Below are positions 1 through 9,635 of a stretch of DNA of 64,000 nt, piece after piece. Positions within the stretch are counted from its first letter, which is position 1, and every line of letters starts with the position of its first letter. The notes beneath the pieces are model-generated. The model did not search any database and was not told where the DNA came from. It saw only the letters and a list, made by a program, of their open reading frames with translations. This DNA is from Phytoactinopolyspora halotolerans (GTDB lineage: Bacteria; Actinomycetota; Actinomycetes; Jiangellales; Jiangellaceae), in NCBI RefSeq assembly GCF_010550675.1, contig NZ_JAAGOA010000023.1:8335-72334 (forward strand), in the 5' to 3' direction. The position numbers and the translations under genes were made by a program.

Positions 1-237
1 GCCACCGGGGGTGTGTTGTTCGCCGCCCGACCCTCGGGTGAGGGCGACGCCGACGGCCGCGATCGCCAGCACCACCGCGGCGGCCAGAAGCCATGGCCCC
101 GGGCGCCAGAGCGGGAGTGTCCGCCCTGCCGCCCGGGAAGGGGGCCGTCCGGCACCGGCCCCCGGCTTGGGATGCGTCCCGGGGCGCCGAGCGGCATCCC
201 GTCTCACCTTCGTGCCCTCGGAGCTCCGGGTACGCAT
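1..237 (-). CDS. Single-pass membrane protein, N-terminal part (cut by window edge)
   Basis: Only the first 79 codons are visible; the gene continues past the left edge. The ATG at 235-237 is chosen because AGGAAGG lies about six bases upstream. An in-frame GTG at 207 is a weaker alternative. The visible product has about 48 basic, Gly/Pro-rich residues, then one hydrophobic segment (about residues 49-66, with AAAVVLAIAAVGVAL), then a polar Gly-rich stretch. That is the layout of a protein with a short cytoplasmic tail, one membrane anchor and an extracytoplasmic domain. It follows the ThuA/dehydrogenase gene by 58 bases on the same strand and could be co-transcribed. No family can be assigned from this fragment. 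Confidence 0.55.
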   Translation of the reverse strand, partial: MRTRSSEGTKVRRDAARRPGTHPKPGAGAGRPPSRAAGRTLPLWRPGPWLLAAAVVLAIAAVGVALTRGSGGEQHTPGG

Positions 238-295
238 GCGTGTTCCTTCCTCTCAGACGTGCCGACCGGCTAGATCGGCGTCACCTCGGCCCCGG

Positions 296-3200
296 TCACA
301 GCTGCTCCCGCAGTGCCTCGGCGACGGCGATCAGCTGCGCGCTGACCTCCGCATCGTCGACGTCCCCGGCGAACCGGATGAACCGCTCCAGTGCCTGCTC
401 GGCCGTGGACGCATCGTCCCGGCTCGCCGCGCGCTCGGCGATGCTGAGCTGAGTACGCAGCTGGTTGTAGGTCCTCCGGTTCAGGACGCCGTCCTCGTGC
501 AGCGTGTCGAGGTACTGCTGGACCCCGGCGTAGGTGACCTCGACCTCGAACGACACCATCACCTCGGTGACGTTGCCGGCCTCGTCGACGGCGCGTGCGG
601 TGAGCTCGTGCGCCCCCGCCGCCGGCGCCGCCGTCGACGGGTTGTCCACCTCATCGCCGTCGAGTTCGACGGTGAGCGATGCGACGCCGGACGTGGCGTC
701 GTCGGCCACGGCCTCCAGATCGAGCTCGGTCCCGAACTCGTAGCTGCCGCCGTCGTCGACGCCGGTCACCTCCACCTCGGGGGCGGTGGCGTCCACGGAG
801 AGGTCGACCGCCACCGGGTCCGAGGTGTTCCCGGTCGCGTCCGTTCCGCGGAACTCCAGCTCGTGCACACCGTCGTCGGTGACCTGCACCGGCCCGTCAT
901 ACGGCTCCCAGGAGCCGTCGCCGGTCCGGGTCTCGATCGCGACGTCCCCGCCGCTGTCGTCGGTCGCGGTGACCGTGACGGTCGGCGAGCTGACGTACCA
1001 GCCGTTGTCACCGTCCGCCTCGGCCGGATCGACCGCGACGTCCAGCTCCGGCGGCGTGGTGTCCTGCTCGTCCTCGACGAGCCGGAAGTAGTCGAACGCC
1101 ACGGTCACCGGGTCCTGCTGCTCCGGACCGATCGCCATCAACCCGAACGACGTCATCTCGGCATCGTTGGTGACCGGGTCGCCCAGCGACGTCCAGTTGA
1201 CGCCACCGTCGCTGACCCAACCGGAGTAGGTGTCCCCGGTCTTGGTCAGGCGCAGGTAGTACCAGCCGCTCTCGGTCGTCTCGGCGACGTCGAGCTGCCG
1301 GTTACCGCCGTTGCCGAAGGCGGCGTTGCGCTCCGACACCAGCTCCGCACCGAGATCCGTCGCGGCATCGGCCGGGTTGCGGGCGACGATGTCCAGCTTG
1401 ACGTAGTTGTCGTCGTCGCCGTAGACCATCAACCCCGCCAGCTGCCACTGGTGCAGCATGGTCGGCGTCAGCCGGGTCTCGATCGTCCAGTCACCCTCGG
1501 ACGGCAAGGACTGCAGGATGAAGTTGTCCGGATCCTGGTTGTCCGTGCCGTTGATGTCACCCGGCTGGGTCTGGATCCGCAGCTCGCCGTCGGTGACCTC
1601 GACCGCCGACGAGTCGTACCGCACCACCGCGTCCCAGCGGCACCCGTCGACCATGTCGCCGTCGAACTCGTCGCTCGGCTCCCGCTGCCCGTCATCGTCG
1701 GCGTCCGGGGTGATCGTGAAGTGCTCGAACACCGCGTCGACCTCGGGCTCGCCGGTGTCACCGGCGGCCATCAGGCCGACCGTGGCATCGTCGATCATCG
1801 ACGCCGTACCGTCCAGGCCGGTCCACGTCTCGCCGTCGGCCGAGTAGGCGGCGGTGAGCTGCTCGCCGTTGCTGGCCAGCCGCAGATGCGCCGTGGACGG
1901 GAACTCCGCGGGCAACGTGATGCTGTCGTGCCAGGTCCGCGACCCGCCGGCCTCGGTCTGGAACTCCAGGATCCGGCCACCCGAGTTGTTGCGGGTGAAC
2001 GCCAGCTTGACGTAGTCGTCGTCGCTGCCGTGCACCAGCAGCCCGGCGTGCTGCCACTCCCGGGTGTGCTCGATCGCGACCTGCGTCTCGATCTCCCACT
2101 CGCCGTCGCGTGCCGGCTGACCCACATAGCTGATCGGACCGGTGGACGCCTCGTTGATGTCGCCGTTGGTGACCGGCAGGACCAGCGCGCCGTCGGCGAC
2201 CGTGGGCGGCAGGCCCTCGGCACCGCGGACCTCGGTCCAGCGGTCGGTGTTCAGCGCGTCACCGTCGAACTCGTCCGACCCCTTGCCGGGGCAGGTCGGG
2301 CCCGGTTCGGGATCCGGGTCCGGGTCCGGCGTCCACGCCTCGTCGCTGAGGGTGAAGCCGGAGAACGCCGCCTCGGTGCGGGTCGTGGTGCTGTGCGCCG
2401 TCACCGCCACGCCGATGTCCTGAACCGCGGCCGCACCGGACAGCGTCACCGGATCACCGACCTGGGTGAAGTTCTCACCGTCCTTGCTCCAGTACGACGT
2501 GTACTGATCACCGTCGCGGACGACGCGCACCCACGCCGGATAGCCGTGCGTGCCGGCCGAGGTGCTGGCGTCCAGCTGGCCGTTGCCGTCGGTGTCGCGC
2601 AGCCACTCGAACGAGTTCCCCGCCCGCATCGCCATCACCGCGTACCCCGGCGACGAGCCCGGCTGGGTCACGTCGTTGCGGACGATCAGGCCCGCCTTGG
2701 CCGAGTTGTGCGAGTTGGTCTGGCTCTCGATCTTGACCGTGGCGGTCCACTCTTCCCCACCGGCGGCCGGCAGGTACGCGGCACTGTACTGGTCGGTGCC
2801 CTGCCACATGTTCGCACCGGCGGAGTCGATCACCCAGGTGTCGGTGTCCGGCCGGTCGAACGCGCCGTCGGCGTTGGAGAACGTCACCCAGTCGCCGAAC
2901 AGGTCGCCGACCTCCACCTGGACGATACGCGACGTCGTGCTGGCGCCCTGGTCGTTGGTGGCGACGGCGGTCAGCTGGTAGCGCTGCTCCTCCGCCACGT
3001 CCCAGGTCACCGCATACGGCGCCGTGTCGTCGGCCCCGATGGACTCGCCGTCGACGAAGAACTCGACCTCGGTGATCTCGTTCTCCGCGTCGCCGGCCTC
3101 GGCCGTGATCTCGATCTCACCCGGCTCCAGCTCGTCGTCGGCGGTCGGCGACGTGATCGACACCTTCGGCTTGGTGGTCGGTGAGACGCCCTGGCCGTCG

Positions 3201-6200
3201 GCCTCGATGAAGTTCAGCCGTCGCTCCCCTGCGTCGGGGAAGACCGCGTACAGCGTGAACGAGTCGCCCGGATCGCTCACCTCCACCGGCACGTCGACGT
3301 ACCGGCCGCCGCTGGTGGCGGGCACCTCCGCGGTGCCCAGCAGCTCGCCGTCCGGTGCGTCCCGGCGCAACTCGATCGTGCCCTCCGCGGCCGCCGACGC
3401 CCGCAGGATCAGCGCGTCCACGTTGTGCAGGCTGACCGGCTCATACGACGCCCAGGCACCGTTCTGCCCGGCGATCGACGAACCGTGGCCCTCGATGTCC
3501 CGCGACCCGGCCACGGTGACGTCCTCGGAGTCGGAGAAGAACTCCGCCTCTCGCAGCTTCGGGAACAGCAGCGACGTGTCCTCTCCGCTCAGCGACGGGA
3601 TGTCTCCCGCGCCGCGGTCGGTGTAACGACCGGTGAGGATGTAGAACACGTTCATGTCCTCGCTGTGCCCGCCGCCCAGGGCCGTCTTCACCGAGCCGGT
3701 CCGCCCGGTGAGCGGATCGGCCGGGTGCGGATGGTCGTCGTGGCCGAGCGCCGGCTGGATGACGACGTCGGAGTCGGCGATCTCCTCGTCCTCGGCGTCC
3801 TCCACCCTCAGGTCCCAGCTGACCTCGTCGCCGAAGTCGAAGAACGCACCGTCCGGCGGAAGGTTGAACTCCACCTCGGGCCGGGTGTTGCCGACCGTGA
3901 TCGGCACCGTGGTCGTGCCTGTCTTACCGTCCGGATCGGTGACGGTCAGCCGGGCGTCGTACACGCCGTTCTCGGTGTACGTGTGGGTGACCGACTCCCC
4001 GGTCTCGTCCACCGTGCCGTCTCCGTCGAAGTCCCACTCGTAGCTCAGTGCGGCGCCCTCCGGGTCGCTGCTGCCGTCGTCGCTGAACTCGACCGTCAAC
4101 GGGGCGTGCCCGGAGTCCGGGGAGGCCGTCGCGCGCGCCGTGGGCGAGCGCGAACCGGAGACGTAGTCGACGCGGTACAGTCCCGAGTTCGGGTTGTCCC
4201 GGCCGAAGCCGCCGCCCCAGTCCATGACGTACAGCGATCCGTCCGGCCCGAACGTGGAATCGATCGGCGCCATCCAGTTCTCTCCGGGCAGGAACGGGTT
4301 GGCCTTGCCCAGCCCGCCCTCGTCGTCCAGGATCAGCGAGTACATCTTGTTCTTCGACCACTCGTAGAAGAACGGCTTGCCGTCGTAGTACTCGGGGAAC
4401 TTCGTCTCCGACTCGAGGTCCGGGTCGAAGTCGTAGAACGGCCCGCCCATCGGCGCCAGCCCGCCCCCGGGCGGGATGACCTCCGGCACGGACGAGGTCT
4501 GGTACCCGTAGTACATCTCCGGCTCCTGCGCCGCCGGCAGTTCGGTCAGGCCGGTGTTGCGCGAGGAGTCGTTGATCGGGTTGTCGCAGTCGAAGTAATC
4601 CCCGACCGTCACCGGGTTGGTGGTGTAGTCGACGTCCCGGTAGGGCTCGTTCGGCCCGATGCACAGCGGCCAGCCGTAGAAACCCGGCTCCTTGATCAGG
4701 TTCCACTCGACCATGCCAGCGGGGCCGCGGTTCGCGTTGTTGTTGCTGTTGTCCGGGGCGTAGTCGGCGAGCCCGACCCAGCCGGTCTCCGGGTCGACGG
4801 TGAACCGGAACGGGTTGCGGAAGCCCATCGCGTAGATCTCCGGACGGGTGTTCTCCGTGCCGGGCGCGAACAGATTGCCCTCCGGGATGCTGTACGTCCC
4901 GTCCGGCTCGGGCGTGATCCGCAGCAGCTTGCCGCGCAGGTCGTTCGTGTTGGCCGAGGTCTCCCGGGCGTCGTGGAACGTGCCTTCCCGCTCGGACAGC
5001 GGTGCGTATCCGCCGGACGGCTCGGAGTGCGGGTTGACGTCGTCGCCGACGGACAGGAACAGGTTGCCGTCCGGGCCGAACTCCAGCCCACCACCGGTGT
5101 GCCCCGGCTCGTCCGGCAGCCGGCGCGCCGGCACTTCGAGCATCACGACCTCGGAGGCAGGATCGATCTGGGAGTTCTCGCCGACGGTGAACCGGGAGAG
5201 CCGGTTGAAGAAGTTCTCCGGGTCGGTGTCGTCGGAGCTTGCCGGCGAGTAGTACAGGAACAGGTGGCCGTTCTCCTCGAAGTCCGGGTCGAGGGCGATG
5301 CCCAGCAGGCCGTCCTCGCCGCCGGAGTAGACCGGGATGGTGATCGCCGTCGAGGTCGTCTCGGTCTCCGGATCGAAGACCCGGATCTGGCCACGGACCA
5401 GCTCGGTGAAGAACACCCGGCCGTCCGGGGCCACGTCGAGCCCGAACGGCGCGCTGGTGTTCTGGTCCAGCGCGACCCGCTCGAACTGGTCCCACTTGGT
5501 GCCGCCGCAGTCACCTTCGGCGACGCCGGCCGCCCACTGCACACCGCCGACGATGTGCTGAACCAGCTGCGGCTCGTTGTAGTGCTCCGGGAAGTGGCCC
5601 AGCCCGGTCACCCAGGCGCGACCGCCGTCGTACGGCTTGCACCAGGAGATGGGGTGGTCGTAGCCCATGGCGTTGCCGCCGGGGTTGTACGTCGTCTCGT
5701 CCAGCGTGAGCAGCACGTGCGCGTCCCCGCGGACGTTGACCGAGTAGTTGTACCACTCGTCGCGCCGCACCCACTCGAAGTCTTCCAGGTGCGCGGTGGA
5801 CGGGTGCGTGTTGTCCTCCACCTTGATGGTCGCTTCCAGCCCCAGCGGAGGCGACGTGGCGGCGTGCCCGGGCATCAGCGCCCCGATCAGGTCGTCCCAC
5901 CACTGGTAACCGCCGCGCATGTCGGTGGCGTTGTGGATGGCGACGATCCCGCCGCCGGCCTGCTGGTACCGTTCCATGGCCGCCTTCTCGTCGGCGGTCC
6001 ATGGGTCGCCGTTGGCCTGGAACACCACCAGCGCGTCGAAGTGCGCCAGGTCCTCGTCGGTGAAGACGCTCGAATCGTTGGTCGCCTCCGAGGTGATGCC
6101 CGCGTCGGCGAAGGCGTCCTGCAGGACCGGCACGGCGTAGTCGATCGAGTCGTCGTGCCAGTCGCCGGCCGCGGTTTCGGTGAAGATCAGCACATGCGCC

Positions 6201-6319
6201 TCGCCGTGCTCACCATCGTGAGCCGACGACGGCATCGCATACAGGAATGAGAGCGCTAAGACTGCGGCGAGGACTGCGGCCAGAAGCCGGATCCACCGCA
6301 CGCGTAAGGCCACGTTCAT
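296..6319 (-). CDS. Giant secreted ThuA / PQQ-type sugar dehydrogenase with PKD and lectin-like modules
   Basis: The product is about 2007 residues. The start is the ATG at 6319, which has GGAGGA seven bases upstream; an in-frame ATG 12 codons earlier lacks a site. Approximate domain order: Sec signal peptide 1-33; ThuA 42-265; GSDH-family (glucose/sorbosone, PQQ) beta-propeller 275-725, with the probable catalytic His near 405 in GHTGGGLEFG; PKD 726-806; CBM6-like 920-1040; Ig-like 1053-1136; three concanavalin-like folds 1146-1753; Ig-like repeats 1756-1926; a helical FIMAH-like tail 1926-2006. The family oxidises sugars outside the cell, and the other modules probably bind glycans. It lies 97 bases downstream of the epimerase in the first ABC operon. 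Its ThuA domain differs from the two near-identical ones further on. The substrate is unknown. Confidence 0.88.
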   Translation of the reverse strand: MNVALRVRWIRLLAAVLAAVLALSFLYAMPSSAHDGEHGEAHVLIFTETAAGDWHDDSIDYAVPVLQDAFADAGITSEATNDSSVFTDEDLAHFDALVVFQANGDPWTADEKAAMERYQQAGGGIVAIHNATDMRGGYQWWDDLIGALMPGHAATSPPLGLEATIKVEDNTHPSTAHLEDFEWVRRDEWYNYSVNVRGDAHVLLTLDETTYNPGGNAMGYDHPISWCKPYDGGRAWVTGLGHFPEHYNEPQLVQHIVGGVQWAAGVAEGDCGGTKWDQFERVALDQNTSAPFGLDVAPDGRVFFTELVRGQIRVFDPETETTSTAITIPVYSGGEDGLLGIALDPDFEENGHLFLYYSPASSDDTDPENFFNRLSRFTVGENSQIDPASEVVMLEVPARRLPDEPGHTGGGLEFGPDGNLFLSVGDDVNPHSEPSGGYAPLSEREGTFHDARETSANTNDLRGKLLRITPEPDGTYSIPEGNLFAPGTENTRPEIYAMGFRNPFRFTVDPETGWVGLADYAPDNSNNNANRGPAGMVEWNLIKEPGFYGWPLCIGPNEPYRDVDYTTNPVTVGDYFDCDNPINDSSRNTGLTELPAAQEPEMYYGYQTSSVPEVIPPGGGLAPMGGPFYDFDPDLESETKFPEYYDGKPFFYEWSKNKMYSLILDDEGGLGKANPFLPGENWMAPIDSTFGPDGSLYVMDWGGGFGRDNPNSGLYRVDYVSGSRSPTARATASPDSGHAPLTVEFSDDGSSDPEGAALSYEWDFDGDGTVDETGESVTHTYTENGVYDARLTVTDPDGKTGTTTVPITVGNTRPEVEFNLPPDGAFFDFGDEVSWDLRVEDAEDEEIADSDVVIQPALGHDDHPHPADPLTGRTGSVKTALGGGHSEDMNVFYILTGRYTDRGAGDIPSLSGEDTSLLFPKLREAEFFSDSEDVTVAGSRDIEGHGSSIAGQNGAWASYEPVSLHNVDALILRASAAAEGTIELRRDAPDGELLGTAEVPATSGGRYVDVPVEVSDPGDSFTLYAVFPDAGERRLNFIEADGQGVSPTTKPKVSITSPTADDELEPGEIEITAEAGDAENEITEVEFFVDGESIGADDTAPYAVTWDVAEEQRYQLTAVATNDQGASTTSRIVQVEVGDLFGDWVTFSNADGAFDRPDTDTWVIDSAGANMWQGTDQYSAAYLPAAGGEEWTATVKIESQTNSHNSAKAGLIVRNDVTQPGSSPGYAVMAMRAGNSFEWLRDTDGNGQLDASTSAGTHGYPAWVRVVRDGDQYTSYWSKDGENFTQVGDPVTLSGAAAVQDIGVAVTAHSTTTRTEAAFSGFTLSDEAWTPDPDPDPEPGPTCPGKGSDEFDGDALNTDRWTEVRGAEGLPPTVADGALVLPVTNGDINEASTGPISYVGQPARDGEWEIETQVAIEHTREWQHAGLLVHGSDDDYVKLAFTRNNSGGRILEFQTEAGGSRTWHDSITLPAEFPSTAHLRLASNGEQLTAAYSADGETWTGLDGTASMIDDATVGLMAAGDTGEPEVDAVFEHFTITPDADDDGQREPSDEFDGDMVDGCRWDAVVRYDSSAVEVTDGELRIQTQPGDINGTDNQDPDNFILQSLPSEGDWTIETRLTPTMLHQWQLAGLMVYGDDDNYVKLDIVARNPADAATDLGAELVSERNAAFGNGGNRQLDVAETTESGWYYLRLTKTGDTYSGWVSDGGVNWTSLGDPVTNDAEMTSFGLMAIGPEQQDPVTVAFDYFRLVEDEQDTTPPELDVAVDPAEADGDNGWYVSSPTVTVTATDDSGGDVAIETRTGDGSWEPYDGPVQVTDDGVHELEFRGTDATGNTSDPVAVDLSVDATAPEVEVTGVDDGGSYEFGTELDLEAVADDATSGVASLTVELDGDEVDNPSTAAPAAGAHELTARAVDEAGNVTEVMVSFEVEVTYAGVQQYLDTLHEDGVLNRRTYNQLRTQLSIAERAASRDDASTAEQALERFIRFAGDVDDAEVSAQLIAVAEALREQL

Positions 6320-6416
6320 CAGGGTTCCTCCAGGGAACGCATCGAAGGGATTCAACGGTTCTCGAAGACCCTCGGCGTGCCGGCGCCGGCGGTCGACGTG
6401 GGAGCGTCCTCGGTGA

Positions 6417-7286
6417 CTAGCGCATCCCTCCCCTCGCGAGCCTGCTGAGGTAGGAAAGCCCGTCGACGGCGATCGCGTCCTGGCTCGACGCCAGCGGCCG
6501 CCAGATCGAGGCGGCCGTCGCGATCGTCGCGTTCTCGGCGGTGAACGACTCGATGACCAGCGGACCCCGGTACCCCGCCGCGTCCAGGGCGGCGACGATG
6601 CCCGGCCAGTCGAGATGGTCGGCCCCCGGGGCGCCCCGGTCGTTCGCGCAGACCTGCACGTGCGCGATCCGGCCGGCGGCGCGCCCGATGGCCGCCGGTA
6701 TGTCCTGCTCTTCGATATTCATGTGGTAGACGTCCAGGGCCAGCCCGCAGCCGGCCGGGGGGAGGCCGTCCAGCGCCTCGAGCGCCTGGTCCACGGTGTT
6801 GAGCACGCTCGTCTCGTACCGGTTGAGCGGTTCCACGCCCACCGTCACGCCGGCGCCCATCGCATGCTCGACCACCGGGTCCAGGCTCTCCCGCAGCTGC
6901 TCGTAGCAGGCCCGCCGCTCGGCCTCGGTCATCCGCCAGGTGCGCCCGACCGACGCGTACGCCGGTCCGGCGATCACCGGGGCGGAGACCGTGGCCGCCG
7001 CGTCGACCACCTGGCGCAGGTAGTCACGGGTGGCGGCGATCGTCTCCCGCTCGGCCGCCACCAGCTCGCGGCCTGGGCCCATCACCAGCGTCACCGTGGC
7101 CGCCAGACCCAGCGAGTCCAGCAGCTTGGCGGCGCGAGCAGGGTCCCAGTCGCCGGGGTTCTCCACCGGGAGTTCGATCACGTCGAACCCCCAGTCGGCG
7201 ATCCGCGGTGCCAGCTCGGCCAGGGTGCGGTCGGTCAGCGGCGAGGTCCACACCCACGTGTTGACCCCGAACGTCCTCGCGCTCAT
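6417..7286 (-). CDS. TIM-barrel ketose 3-epimerase-like sugar isomerase
   Basis: A 289-residue AP-endonuclease-2/xylose-isomerase-like TIM barrel. The motifs resemble D-tagatose/D-psicose (allulose) 3-epimerases: VGVEPLNRYETSVLNT carries the first metal-binding Glu, LALDVYHMNIEE follows, then HVQVCANDRGAPG, and a late Glu lies in LVIESFTAEN. Such enzymes use a divalent metal to epimerise free ketoses at C3; related members act on 3-keto sugars. The start ATG overlaps the stop of the binding-protein gene (ATGA at 7283-7286), so translation is coupled. It is probably a cytoplasmic enzyme that converts the imported sugar. The exact substrate cannot be read from the sequence. Confidence 0.85.
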   Translation of the reverse strand: MSARTFGVNTWVWTSPLTDRTLAELAPRIADWGFDVIELPVENPGDWDPARAAKLLDSLGLAATVTLVMGPGRELVAAERETIAATRDYLRQVVDAAATVSAPVIAGPAYASVGRTWRMTEAERRACYEQLRESLDPVVEHAMGAGVTVGVEPLNRYETSVLNTVDQALEALDGLPPAGCGLALDVYHMNIEEQDIPAAIGRAAGRIAHVQVCANDRGAPGADHLDWPGIVAALDAAGYRGPLVIESFTAENATIATAASIWRPLASSQDAIAVDGLSYLSRLARGGMR

Positions 7287-8551
7287 CGGTCCTGCCATGC
7301 CTCCGGGTAGCCGGGCAGGTCCTCGCCGCCGAACTTGGCGTAGTGCAGGCTCGGCATGTCGGCGTTGCGCTCGAGGAACTCGCCCCGGTTCTCCTCGGTG
7401 ATCGGCTCCTGCGGCAGCACCCACTCCGCGGGCACCTCCTCGCCGTTCCAGATCTTCACCGCCGCCTCGATCGGGGTGCGCCACTGGAAGTTGGAGTACA
7501 CCGGCGCGATCGCGGTCATGCCGGTCTCTTCCCACTTGCGCATGAAGCTCAACTCGTCCTCGCCCATCATCACCGGGTAGTCGTTGCCGGTGTCCTCGAA
7601 CGCCTCGATCGCCGCGACCGACCCGTCACCGGCGTCCATCCAGATGCCGTCGACGTCACCGCGCTGCAGGTACTGGGTGACGAGGTCCTTGATCTGCGCG
7701 CCGTCGCCGCCGGTGAACTCGTCACCGAGGATCTCCAGCTCGCTGTCGGCGAAGATCTCCTGGGCGGCGGCCCAGCGGTGTTCCAGCACATCCACGCCGG
7801 GCAGGATGCGCAGTGCCAGCACGGACGAGCCCGGCTCCAGGTTCTCCACCAGGAACTCGGCGCCGTCGGCGCCGTAGGCGTAGCCGCCGATCGGGTGGAT
7901 GAACGTCACCATGCAGTCGGTGTTCACGCCGCGGTCGAAGACGATGACGGGGATGCCGCTGTCGCATGCCGCCTCGACCGCCGGCGTCAACGTCGCCGTG
8001 GTGGACGGCGAGATGATGAGGGCGCCGCAGTCACCGGAGTCGATGAACGCCTGGATGTCCGAGATCTGCTGGTTGTCGTCGTCGGCGGCGTCGGAGACCT
8101 GGAAGTCGTCGATCTCACCGGCGTCGGTGAACACGTCCACCTGCTGCTGCATGGTGATCCATCCGGTCACCCGCCACGGGTTGCTGACCGACGCGTTGGA
8201 GAAGCACAGCGTGCGGTTCTCCTCCTGGGCGAACTCGGACGTGTCGACCCATTCCGGCTCGATCGCCTGCAGCCAGGGCTGGTCGGCGGGCCCCTCCGGC
8301 TCGATGTCCCGCTGTGCGAGCTGCCGTTCGTAGTCCGCGCGGACGAACCACTCCCCGTCCTCGGATTCCGCGGGCTCGTCGTCGCCCTCGTCGTCGGCGG
8401 CGTCGTCGCCGGAGTCCTCCGGTTCCTGTTCGCCCTCGTCGGCCGGTGCCTCGTCTTCCGGAGCCGTCTCCGTCGGCTCATCCGTCGTACATGCGGCGAG
8501 TGTCAATGCCGCGGTGGCGGCAGCGACGAGTAGAACACGGGTCTTTCGCAT
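7283..8551 (-). CDS. Sugar ABC importer substrate-binding lipoprotein
   Basis: A 422-residue ribose-type periplasmic-binding-protein-like (peripla_BP_4) receptor. The start is the ATG at 8551 with GGAGGAAG upstream, not the longer in-frame openings. The lipobox LTLAAC near residue 20 marks a lipoprotein anchored on the outer face of the membrane. A highly acidic Glu/Asp/Ala/Pro linker of about 45 residues follows before the two-lobed domain; it is unusually long for this family. The lobes show the typical sequence stretches IQAFIDSGDCGALIISPS and PVIVFDRGVNTDC. It lies between the permease gene (10 bases upstream) and the epimerase (4-base overlap). Confidence 0.9.
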   Translation of the reverse strand: MRKTRVLLVAAATAALTLAACTTDEPTETAPEDEAPADEGEQEPEDSGDDAADDEGDDEPAESEDGEWFVRADYERQLAQRDIEPEGPADQPWLQAIEPEWVDTSEFAQEENRTLCFSNASVSNPWRVTGWITMQQQVDVFTDAGEIDDFQVSDAADDDNQQISDIQAFIDSGDCGALIISPSTTATLTPAVEAACDSGIPVIVFDRGVNTDCMVTFIHPIGGYAYGADGAEFLVENLEPGSSVLALRILPGVDVLEHRWAAAQEIFADSELEILGDEFTGGDGAQIKDLVTQYLQRGDVDGIWMDAGDGSVAAIEAFEDTGNDYPVMMGEDELSFMRKWEETGMTAIAPVYSNFQWRTPIEAAVKIWNGEEVPAEWVLPQEPITEENRGEFLERNADMPSLHYAKFGGEDLPGYPEAWQDR

Positions 8552-8561
8552 GTCTTCCTCC

Positions 8562-9635
8562 CTAGGTGGCCGCGGGTTCGCGGTCCGGATTCTGATCGGG
8601 TGGTGCCGCCGGAGCATGGTCCTGCGCACCGGGCCCGGCACGCTCGCGGGCCGCATAGGCCACGGCCGCGATGATGATCACGCCCTGCACTGCGGGCCGG
8701 ATCGTGCTCGGCAACGCCATCTGGTTGAACAGCGTGAACAAGGCCTGGATGGTCAGCGCACCGGCCATCGCGGCCACCACGGTTCCGCGTCCGCCGCCCA
8801 GGACCACACCCCCGAGCACGACGGCCGTGATCGCCGTGAATTCGAGTCCCTGGCCGACCTGCGCCGTCACCCCGGCGAACCCGCCGATGAGCACGCCGGC
8901 CAGGGTGGCCATCAGGCTGGACAAGACGAACGCCGACGTCCGTACCTGCCAGACCCGGACCCCGGCGAACATGGCCGCCTGGTCGTTGTCTCCGGTGGCG
9001 ACGAGGGTCCGGCCGTACGAGCTGCGCATCACGACGATCGCCAGCACGACCACGGCGACGAGGATGATCAGCGCCCACGGCAGCTGCCGCACCACCGGCA
9101 TGTCGATGCCGCCGCGACCGGCCGTCCGGAACGCCTCGGAGAGCGCACCCTTGGGCGAGCCGCCGGTCCACAGCCGGATCGCCCCGTAGAGCACCAGCAT
9201 CATGCCGAGCGTGGTGATCAGGGAGTGCACCTTCAGCAACGTGGTGATCAGCCCGTTCACCAGGCCGACGAGGGCGCCGAAGGCGAGCATGACGAGCAGC
9301 ACCGGCACCGTCCGGCTCTCCTCGCCGTCGATCAGCGCGGCGGCGATCACCACCTGGGCGCCCACCAGGGAGCCGACGGACAGGTCCAGCTCCCCGCAGA
9401 CGATGACGAAGTACTGCCCCACGGCCAGTACCACCAAGGGCGCCGCCGCCTTCAGGAACGCCATCAGCGACGGCGGCTCGGCGAAGCTGGGATTCATCAC
9501 GAAGATGAGCGCAAAGATCACGATCAGCAGCGCGAACACGGTGGGACCACCGCCGCCGAACAGCCGCCCGGCGAGGCCGGCCAGTCTCGTCCCGGTGCTG
9601 GTCGCGGCGGCGCGACCGGGATCCGTCGCGGTCAT
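8562..9635 (-). CDS. Sugar ABC importer permease (RbsC-type), second of two
   Basis: A 357-residue BPD_transp_2-family inner-membrane permease. It has multiple hydrophobic segments and the family signature GQYFVIVCGELDLSVGSLVG, plus a late VVLGGVVLGGGRGT segment. The start ATG overlaps the stop of the preceding permease (ATGA at 9632-9635). The two permeases in this operon are distinct sequences, so the channel is probably a heterodimer, unlike the single-permease system near 43000. The cytoplasmic N-terminus is Thr/Ala-rich and the short C-terminal tail is polar (AQDHAPAAPPDQNPD). Confidence 0.9.
   Translation of the reverse strand: MTATDPGRAAATSTGTRLAGLAGRLFGGGGPTVFALLIVIFALIFVMNPSFAEPPSLMAFLKAAAPLVVLAVGQYFVIVCGELDLSVGSLVGAQVVIAAALIDGEESRTVPVLLVMLAFGALVGLVNGLITTLLKVHSLITTLGMMLVLYGAIRLWTGGSPKGALSEAFRTAGRGGIDMPVVRQLPWALIILVAVVVLAIVVMRSSYGRTLVATGDNDQAAMFAGVRVWQVRTSAFVLSSLMATLAGVLIGGFAGVTAQVGQGLEFTAITAVVLGGVVLGGGRGTVVAAMAGALTIQALFTLFNQMALPSTIRPAVQGVIIIAAVAYAARERAGPGAQDHAPAAPPDQNPDREPAAT

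Noticed and set aside
6320-6355. Upstream ATG at 6355 for the first giant gene
   Set aside because: The inner ATG at 6319 has GGAGGA at ideal distance and gives a clean signal peptide; the upstream one would add 12 residues containing that ribosome site.
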